DNA from: Zopfochytrium polystomum | Lineage: Eukaryota; Chytridiomycota; Chytridiomycetes; Chytridiales; Chytridiaceae | Reading direction: 5' to 3' | Assembly: GCA_025765615.1 (NCBI GenBank) | Contig: JAIVFJ010000040.1 | Location: 62,001 to 126,000 of the forward strand | DNA: 64,000 bases | Shown: positions 41,188 to 51,600 of the stretch, piece after piece | How positions within the stretch are numbered: position 1 is the stretch's first letter | How the letters are laid out: the number at the start of each line of letters is the position of its first letter | Notes under the pieces: generated by a model | The model's input: only the letters and a program-made list of their open reading frames with translations | Told to the model about the DNA's origin: nothing | Database searches by the model: none | Position numbers and translations under genes: made by a program

Positions 41188-41981
41188 ATGGCCATTCCCA
41201 TTCGGAAAACACCTCCTCCTGCTCCTCCTGTTTTTAATATTCAGGCTATTATTCCGGATCATGGCGATGTTCCCAATCTACCCAATCTGCTGGCACCAGA
41301 AAACTATGACATTGCCCAGCTCACCGCCGGCGTCGTCGATACCTTCGATAGGCTTCAACCCTGGGTGTTCCCCACTCTTATTCGGAAGATCATTGGTGGA
41401 CCCGGTGAACGACTGCCCCCAGGCACTGCAGCGCACTACTATTATGCCCTCTGGATCTTCCAGCACCGCCGGCGGCTCCACCAGTCCCAGATCACTATTC
41501 GGAACGACCGCGAGGCCGCCCGCCAGCATGCTGCCGCTACCATAGAGTACCTTGCCACCGCCAAGCCCGAGGATCGGAAGTCCAAGCATCTCCGCAAGGA
41601 CGCCAAAGATTTCGCTGACCGTCGACTCAAGGCCTCCGATCAAGGTGTTGGTTCTCGCCATTTTTATGGTGATAAAGCGTTCGCGCTCACAATTCTGGCC
41701 TCACGGCCATTCCCATCCCAGGTCCCTCCAAAAAACGTCGCCGAGAACGTAGTCCCAGTACAAGCTCGTCCAGCTCCAGCTCCTCTGAAGAGGAGCGCCG
41801 CCCTCGAAAATATAGCCGCTCAAAGTCAAAAAAGTCAAAGAAGTCACGACGACGTACCCCCCCGTCCTCGTCCTCTTGGGGACGCCCTGATGGCGGCGAC
41901 GGTGGTGGTGCTGGTGGTCGTGGTTCTGGCAACTCCTCATCTGGTCTCACGACTGCTGTCGCAAACACAACTTTGGCATAA
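41188..41981 (+). CDS. ORF1 of element C, Gag-like? with basic Arg/Ser tail reached by -1 frameshift
   Basis: From ATG 41188 (MAIPIRKTPPPAPP) the frame encodes about 180 residues of non-repetitive sequence (YDIAQLTAGVVDTFDRLQPW, HYYYALWIFQHRRRLH). At 41730-41736 lies A-AAA-AAC, a canonical -1 slippery heptamer. After the slip the frame reads KKRRRERSPSTSSSSSSSEE, then SRSKSKKSKKSRRR, and a Gly-rich end stopping at TAA 41979-41981. A basic tail suits a nucleic-acid-binding Gag. In the original frame the sequence stays open but looks unlike protein. The A6 run could instead hide an assembly indel. No family is recognised. Confidence 0.5.
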
Positions 41982-42693
41982 TCTGCTTTCAACCTTTTCC
42001 ACACCATGTGTCTCGTGTTTCAGTGTCTCACCTTGCTGTGAATTTCCATTTTTAGCCAATTTTCTCCTCTGGGATTTCCCTTTTTGGCGTTTGTCTCAAT
42101 TTTATCTTTTCCTGCCGGATGTCTCTCCGCTCCCTGATGCCACTTTGTGGTTTTCTATCATCTTTCTTTGTCTTCTGACTCAGCTTACTTCCTGTCTTCC
42201 TTCTATGGCGACATTATCTTCTTTGACTCACCAGTCTGACACACCTCCTATCGCTCACGGATCACAAAAGTTTTCCCGGCCCCCGCCATGGCGGGTAAAT
42301 AGAATATCCCTATCTCTACCACTTCTGATCTTGCAACTTCCTGCCACAACCCCAGTTGTGTTTCGGAAACTCCCACCTTGGTTCTGGACAAATAAACAAC
42401 AGACACTTGGTGTCTTCCTTCACAGTTCCATCTCCGACTTTGTGTCTTCCGTCCTCCACCGACCCTTAACACGTCTCAGGGTGTTCCCTTGTGTCTCCGC
42501 GCAGTGCGCGCTTCCCTACCTGCAACTCGATACCGTTCCTCATGCAGCTTTAGTTTCCTTTAGTACGCTCCTGTTTCTCTTACATCCTAGGAGGTCGTAC
42601 TCCGTGATATGCACATCCCTTCTCTCTGTGTGCATACTGATGCACTCCATAACACCTCAGAGAATTCCATATCGGAGGATTTCGCCTAAGCAC

Positions 42694-45600
42694 ATGATGA
42701 AACAAATTTTCCTGATCACATCTCTGCTTCTTTTCCCACCTGTGACATCAGCCGCATCAGATGATATCTTATCTGGTGGATACCCTGCAAATTTTCCTTC
42801 TTGGTTGGGGCCAGGAGTATATAAACTGGGGGTTCCCCTCCTGATTTTTCTCATCATCCTCACACTCTCCCACACATTCAAACTGGCTCCTTCCTCGTCT
42901 GACCGAGAACCCAACTCAAAGTACTTCCTCTACAACAACCAACTCTATCGATACTTTGACGGGTCCTTCTGCCTTTCTGGTGCAAGTTCCTTCCTTGAGT
43001 ACGATAGCCCTGAAGACCTTGCTCTTCAGCACGCACTTTTCCAGGTCGACCCTGCCAGGTTCCCACTTCGAGGCCGCCGTACGACTTCCATCTGGAAAGC
43101 TTTTGTATTCCATCTTGGAGGAACCCGACGCGACCCTTTTGTCCTTCCTCCTCCACCATCTGTTACTACACCTGAGTTCTCCGGCTTCTCTGACTCCACC
43201 AGTTCTGGTTCCTCACCTGTTTCATCTTCGCCAGGCGACTCTGATCTTGTTTACGCCTTTGACGTTCCTATTCTCACCACCATGGCTGATGAAGAAAAGC
43301 CCACTCTTGATGTCACCGGCTTGTACGCTGCTGACCTTATCTCTCACCCTGAGGGAGAGGATCCCGCTCTGACTATTGCTAAGGAGAACGAAATTCTTCG
43401 TCGCCTCGGATACAACAAACGCCTCACTGAAGATGTAAATCGCCTTAACGCCGAGCTTGCTTCCATCCTCATCGACAGTAAAGGAAAAGGCCCGACCACT
43501 GGTTCCGCCTCTGCTGACTCTGCAACTAAGGCCATGGCCTCTTATTTTGCTGATGGCCAGTTTAAGGACACGCTTGAGAATATCGGCAATAACTTCTTTG
43601 CTCAATACCCTCTGCACAGTCAACTCCCAGTCCTGAGTGATGATTCAACTGCTTCAGTAAAGAAGTACCTCCGCGACTTCATTGCTACCTTCAACACTTA
43701 CCGCCCTAAGTTTGCCTCGGACAATGCTCTTCTCGTTGCTATGATTAAGCCTACCTGCTTTCCAACTGAAAGGGGCAGCCTATTCTTCCATCAACTCTCT
43801 AGTACCCTATCAACCCTGACGCTAGCGCAGTTCAAACATCAACTCCTACTTACACTGCTCCCGCCTCAGCTTGGCCACACAGACGTCTATTCACTTCACC
43901 CCTTCCAATGGGGCAACCTCGACCCAGCTACTGCTGCTCTTGCCATCCGCCGTGCCAACGATGAACTTCTTACCCCGCTGGATGATGAGTCTGTCAAGCG
44001 AGAATTCATCGCATCTTGCCCTCGCCCTGATATCCAACAGGCTGCCACCCGCCAAGTATACCGGATTGGCACCAATAAGCTCTTCTATCAGGACCCCCGT
44101 GTCACACTTGACTCTATCGCTGAAGTTATGATGAAAAAATGGCCCAGTGTCATTCTACAATCTAATGTTGCAACTCCTCCTCCTCGTCGCACTGATGGCC
44201 GTGATGATGGTCGCCGCCCTCGTAACAAGGAATCTTTTCTTGCAGCCATCACCACTGCCTATGACCAACTCTTTGAGGAAGATCAACCTGAGGCTGAGGT
44301 TTACAACAACGAGCAACAACCGCCCTCTGGCCGTCGCTATTCTCAAAGCTTCAACAGGGGCCCCTACGTGCCCAAGCCTCCTCAGCTCTGCAGTCACTGC
44401 AAGATTCCTCTCAGCCTTTCACACCCTGATCGATACTGCATTCTTATGCAGATGGCTGAACATTACCTTAAGTATGGCTTTCCGCCTTCTATGTTTCCAA
44501 CTGCTCTAACCCCTGCCTCTGCAGTGGCCTCAAACAAGCCAATGACTCCAAGCCCTCTGCTTGAGTTATCTTTACCTTTATCCCAACCCATTTATGATTT
44601 ACCTACATCCTTTTTTACCATGGTCAACTCTCAATTGGAGAGCCATGCTTTTCCCCCTTTGACTTCAGTCTTATCACCATCCTTTTTAGAAGAAATAAAA
44701 CTCATCCTGTTATCCCCAACTTACACTGCTTTTCCGCCAAATCTCTTCCACAGTGGCCACCCTGCTGTTGTCCTTGATGACTTCAATGAAATTTTAATCA
44801 CAAAGCTTGTTGCTGTCATGCCTCAACCCTTTACTCTTATCCTGAAGACTCCAAAGCGACTTCCTGTCAACTTCCCGCTCTGCCGAAATATCGGTTACTT
44901 CTTTAAGTTCTCTACTGACTTGAACCACTCTGGCATGATTCTTCATTTCAATTATTCTATTTTAACTAAGAATGGGCTTCCACCTCTCCTTTACCCTCAA
45001 AAAGATGGTACATGGGTTACCCATTCTCCAACTGTCCTACCCCCAACTTTACCTAAATCTGTTCGACGCGCCATCCGATATGGAGGAGGCACCTACCACC
45101 TGCGTGCCCACAATTTTTCTACTGCTATTCGCTATCCCTCTCCAATCATTTTTCACCCAGAACTTAATCCTTTTTTAATGAAGATGTTCCGCTTGATTCA
45201 AACATCTCGCCCTTGCATTCGCAATCCTCTGCGGTCAACGGAGCGACCACCCCCTCAAAAGCCCGGAGAGACTGTTCCTACTTCATATACACCATGTAAA
45301 AAGACTAGCACCTTATATGAACCTCCTCAAATTGATTCGAGAACTACTTCCAACTCCAGCTCCAATCACGAAAGTGAGCCTGAATTTACAACTACAAAAA
45401 ACAAAATGTCAACTGCACAGCCTGATTTAGAACTTGCTGAGCCGCCAGATGAAGATTACCAGCAATTTCGTGACTCTACTGTTGCTGAAGCCTGCGCTTG
45501 GCTTGAAGGAAAAGTTATTCCCAACTGCCTCATTGACTCCGGTTCTAATCACAATGTCATCACAGTTGACCTCCTAAAGAAAATTAAGCATATGACCATC

Positions 45601-48600
45601 AACTACAAACCAAAAACACCAAAAATGAGTAGTGGAATTGGCGGCCATGTCCCAATCATCGGATATACTAAGCTTCGGCTTAACCTCGGCCACTCAAGCC
45701 GTGGCTCTCGCACCCTCTGGTTCTCTGTTGTTCAGAAGTGCCCTCGACCTATTATCATCAGTACCCCTGCAATGCGCAGTTTTAACATTGACATCAAATA
45801 CAGTACATCGCAAGTTGAATGGACCATCAACACAGACCTTGGCCGTCAACTTATGACAACCCCATTGAAAACCCATTGGACTCAGAGAATACCAATCAAA
45901 GAAGAAATCTCCTACTCTTTTCTCATTGCCACTAAGAACATTACCCTCCTTCCTGGTAGTGATAAGAATGCAGTCCACCTGATGTTAGATCGACCACTCA
46001 AGTACCGTGACACTCTCGTCCATGCCTCACCTGAAAACAGCCTCACTGACAAAGGAATACTTTTCCCTTCATCGCTCTTTAGCGCCAATGACCTTCATGT
46101 TTATGAACATGCAAGGGAATTCAAATTGCCCATCTTCATGACAGGAAGTGCCCCGATTCGCATCAAAAGAGGAACCAGATTTGCCTCTATCCTTGATCTC
46201 CCACCACCACCAGAGAACAAACATGGAGAAGTCCCGTTTGACCCTCGGCCGAAGCAAATCATTGATGTTCCTGACTCACTCCATAATGACCCTCACAGCT
46301 TGATTGAAATGACTCTCCTTGCTTCAAAACATGATCCTTCAGACACTACGTCCTTCCTAGATATCCTGAATAAGCTCGACGATCCTAATTTTGATGACAA
46401 TGCATCAGAAGCCACAGTTGGCAACTGTGCTGACCTGTCAGAATTTATATTTAATTCAGAAATTAACAAAACTGACTTCTCTCAGTGGGAGGACCTTCTT
46501 CAGTCTACCCGAGCTGCTAGAAACCCTGACTCTGATGAAACCTCCACCACATTTTCTGGTGAAACTTTTGCCGAACCAGAAGCAGTTTCTCTCAGAGAAG
46601 TTCCAACTGCTCTCCATTCTGAATTAGACCCACAGATGCCAATGAGAAACTCTGTGGCAGAAGAACGACTTGATTACCTTCCAGCTGAAGCAACCATGAC
46701 CAATGATGAAATATGGAATAAGATTAAAACTGGTCACATTGTCAAAACCTTTGGAGAAGAAGGAGAAGAAGCTGTCCAGAAGCTGAAAGCACTCGTTTTT
46801 GAGTTCATTGACATCTTCCGACCTGGAAAAATCACTGGAACTAAGTTTGCACCACCTCATCGGATTGAGCTTCAACCTGGAGCTAAGATTCCTGCCTCCA
46901 ATCCGTACCCTGAAGGAATGGGAAGAACTGCTGTTCTACGTGAACACATCTCTAAGATGAAAAATGATAATGTCATTCGAGAGTCTCGATCGCCCTTTGC
47001 TGCCCCTGTTGTACTTGCCAAAAAGCCAGATGGTTCATGGCGTTTCTGTGCCGACTTCAGAAAACTGAATGAAATCACTGTCCGTGACAGATATCCACTC
47101 CCCCGTATCGAGGAGATCTTTGACGCCATTGGTCATAAACTTGTATTCAGTGCTATGGATCTACTTAGTGGATTCTGGCAAATCCCTGTTCATCCTGATG
47201 ACAGAGAAAAAACTGCATTCATAACCTCACAAGGCCTTCATGAATTCAATGTCATGCCCTTTGGACTTTGTAATAGCCCACCAACCTTCCAACGTGCTAT
47301 GGACACTGTCCTGGCTGGTATCAAATGGCTTTATTGCATGGTTTATGTCGACGACATTGTCATCTACTCTGACTCACTCGATCAACACTTTGAACACCTT
47401 CGTAATGTCTTTGAAAGACTTAAGGGATATAATCTGAAGCTTAAACCCTCCAAATGCAACTTTCTTTATGCTGACCTTCCGTTCCTTGGACATCGTGTCT
47501 CAAAGGATGGAGTGCGCAAAGACTACACCAAAACTGTATCTCTCGATAGTTACCCAACACCCCAAACGCTGACGCAATTGCAACGTTTCCTTGGTTTTGC
47601 CAACTACTTTAAGAGATTTATTCCACACTTCTCTGATAAAGCAGAACCACTTTACCGATTGTTGAAGAAAACTGACGCATTTACTTGGACTGCTGACCAG
47701 GAAAATGCCTTCCAGATCCTCAAAGCAGAACTTGCGAAGGATACGCTCCTTTACTTACCACAAGAGTCTGACAAACTTGTTATTGTTTGTGATGCATCTA
47801 AAGTCGCCCTTGGTGCTGCACTTTATGCTGTTGACCCAGAACATCCAACTTCACGTCATCTCCGAAAACCTATCGCATTTGCCTCCCGCGTCCTCACCGA
47901 TGTGGAGAAGCGCTACAGTAACACAGATCGTGAAGGGCTTGCTGTTATCTGGGCCATTGACACATTCGAACGATATACATTCAACCAGAAGTTTACAGTT
48001 GAAACTGATCATATTGCCCTCCTGCATTTGTTTAAGAATGGAGGCTTAACTGGCCGTTTTGCCCGATGGGCTTACCAAATTAGCGACCTTGATGTTGAGC
48101 TTGTCCATGTCCCTGGCAAGTCCAATATTGTTGCTGACACCCTCTCCCGAGTTCCTTTTGATATGAACGCCGACCCTGAAGAATTTGCTGATGTTGAAGA
48201 ATCAGAACCTGTTTCTGATACCAAATCTCCTCTTGAGACCAACATTAGTGTTGAAAAAGAGGTAAAAAATACCTCAGCTCTATCAGAACCTCTTCATGGT
48301 GCTGTCACACCCTCTGGCATAGAATCTCCTATCTGCTTTGCTGAAGTCTCAAAACCCTCTCCCTGTACTGCTACCCTTGAAAAAGAGGTAGACGATGCAG
48401 CTACATTTTATACTTCTCTTGATAATCTTCAGGAATCCTTTAAAGAGCCTGCCAATTTCAAGGAAGCACTCCATACTCACTATCATCAACTAAATTCATT
48501 CATTTCCACCAATAAAGCACTTACCTTGAAGGAAAGCAGTGGCCTGTTTTCCTCGGTGCTCAGATCTTACTATCGACATCACCCTGATGTTTGCCCAGTA

Positions 48601-51600
48601 CAGGCTTCTCCGCCTCCACCGAACTTTGCCCTTGGTATCTCAACCTGGAACCTGAACAGCATTCGATCATGGGCTCGTCGAATCCGACCTTCTGATGATA
48701 ATACCCCTGCTCTTGCCATCTTTGAGAAATACCTCGATTCGCAACCATGCTCAATTATCTGTCTCCAGGAAACTCGCATTGGTTCGAAAGCTGGTTCCCT
48801 GTATACTGGTCTCTGCAATCTTGCAAACTGGAATTGTGTCATACACGACCCCCGTACTGGTAAAAATGGTGTCGCCATCTTTTGGAAGAAAGAACTCCAT
48901 GGAATTGAACATAAATGCTCACCTTATTCCCATCACCCTGATGAGGAAGGGCGCATTATTACCGTTGCATTTGGTGAAATGGCTGTTATCACTGTTTATG
49001 TGCCTAGCGCATTCCATGACCCTGACAGAGAAAAAACAAAGAAAGCCTTTCTTGTGAATCTGCGGAGCCATTGTCATTATCTTAAAAGCCAAGGATATCT
49101 CCTCATCATTGCTGGTGATTTTAACATTGCCCATACTGAGATGGATATTCACCCCGCAATTGAGAAATACTTGACTCAGAAAGATGCCTCATTCTCAACC
49201 TATTTTGCTTGGGAACGTGACTGGATAACTGCCTTTCTCAATGACGGCTTCATTGATGCTTACCGCACTGATCATCCACTAACCAATGGTTATACCTGGC
49301 TTGCGCCACAAGGCAAGATCCTGGGTAAAACTGTTGATTACCCTGCTCTCCGTGTTGATTATATTTTCCTTGACAAACGGATCTATAGTCCACGCACCCA
49401 AACACAACTTTCATCCACCATCGACCTGCCAAGTGATCATCTTCGTGTTGATTGCTTCCTCCCTTTGGATTTCACTCCAATTCTTAAACGAATGTCGTCA
49501 CTTTATGAATTGGATAACTTTAACGAACCTCTTCCCCGCCGTCATCTCTGCATGACAGAGCGAGTACAAGAATCCCCTCATTTTAATCACACACCTCGCC
49601 CTTATGGAACAGTACGTCCCACAAAGCCCAATTATGAATCACTTGTAAACAAATTACTGGCTACAGGCTTTGAAACATTCATGTTTGAGAAGCTTGGCGT
49701 ATTTGCCAAAACTGACAAAGTTAGAGAATTACAACTTGCTGATAAGTTCTTTGGACCCATCCTCCGCTTCCGTGAAACTGGTGCTATTGACAACAATCCG
49801 CCTGAAGCTCTGACCAAATGGGCTGAAAAGATGATTGTCCGCAAGGGGCTTTTGTATCGTATACTCGACCTCCCCTCATTTATGTTGAAACGCACTCCAC
49901 TTCGACTTGCCCTGTGTGTTCCAGATTCTCTGCGGCGCGAGAGCCTACGACTCTTCCATGATGACTTATTTGCTGGTCACTTTGCCAAAAGAAAATCAAT
50001 GGATATCCTCCTTGATCGATTCTGGTGGCCTACTATCACAACTGACTTGGAGAATCACATCCAGAGTTGTGAGACATGCCAGAAAACCAAAGATCACCCT
50101 CATCGACCAGGATATCTTCACCCGATACCTATCGGCTCTTTTCCTTTTGAAAGAATTGCAATTGATTTTGCTGGACCTTTCAAAGAAACGCCTGATGGTT
50201 ATAAATACATCCTTGTTGTTGTAGATTACTTCACACGATGGGCTGAAGCCATCCCTCTCACTGATCTTGAAGATATGACAGTTGCAGCAGCACTAGTTGA
50301 ACATGTCTTCTGTCGACACGGAATCCCTGTTGAAATTCATTCTGATAACGGCCAACCGCTCAAATCTGCACTAGTTTCTGCTATCGGACACGTTCTCGGA
50401 ATGGGACAGTCTTTTACATCACCATACTGGCCCCGCGCCAATGGTACTGCTGAACGTTTCATTAAAACTTTGAAAACTATGATTCGTGCCTACATCAACC
50501 AACACACCCATGAGGACTGGCCCCAAATCCTTCCTTATGTGCTTTTTGCATATCGTACTCATCCTCACCCACTCCTCGGTGATACACCCTTCTTCTTATT
50601 ACATGGACGTGACTGCCGTTTACCCCCCGACCTCTTCCTCGGAGTCACCCCTGAGGATTATGAGGACATGCCCCAAATTACTAAAGTGTCTGACGTCGCT
50701 GGCATCCCTGACGGCAATGACAATGAACCAGAAACCCTTCTTTCTCACGCTGTAGTAGGGGGAAAAGCTATCCCGCTTACCTTAAACCCTAAGCTTGAAC
50801 CAGCACCATTCCTCCGCATTGCATATATCAAAACATTTGACCTTCGAATGACACTGCTCCAGCATATCCCACGGAAGCTGCGTCCTTACCCAACAGAACC
50901 ATCTGCCTCACGCATCTTGACTGATCTCGTTGAGATCCATAACCTTGATATTGTATACATTGTATTCACACGTACTCGACAGACCCGATCCATAAAGAAG
51001 GTAGATCTCCCTTTTTTCCTCCGTACCAACCATGGAGTGCTTGTTCGGTCAGTCGTATTCTACAATCCGCAGAAAAAAGAGATTCGCTACATCTATTCCC
51101 TACGTGGGACCCTGTTCCAAGAGACTGATGGGCCTTGCCCTTCCTTCCCACGAGGATATTGCACATCAGATGAAATTGCGAACCTCCGCTTTTGGCATAG
51201 TATGCTTGCGCCCACCAGTGTAAAACTGATTGACGTCAATAGCTCTGAACCTCCCCAAGGCTTATTACTTTGGGAAGGCACATCATCGCCTCTGCTTCTC
51301 CATCTTCCTTCACCACAAGGTGAAGAAGATCTCACTGTCACCTACCTTACTGAAAACAAAGATTTAAATCATTTTCTCCAACCCTCTGAGCAAGAGAGTT
51401 GTATTTATGTTAATAATATAATTCGACATTATGTCGTGCGTACTCTTGATAAATTAACGCATGCCCACTTGGTCGCACAACAAAATGCCACAGCACAACA
51501 AAAACAATTGAAGAAAAAATCAAAAGAAACAGACTCCAACCCACATAAACTTTTTCCTGGCGATAGAGCCTGGATGGCTGTTATCCTCAGACCGACGCGC

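Noticed and set aside
41116..42693. Taking the whole 41116-52290 frame as a single 3724-residue protein
   Set aside because: The first codon is TTG, the first ATG is 41188, and 41740-42690 looks non-coding (pyrimidine-rich, Leu/Ser/Phe-heavy). A slippery site and a stop in the alternative frame suggest two ORFs.
48160..49920. A LINE element nested in element C as the source of the endonuclease
   Set aside because: There is no second reverse transcriptase, poly-A tail or target duplication around the domain, and the frame is continuous from RNase H to integrase.
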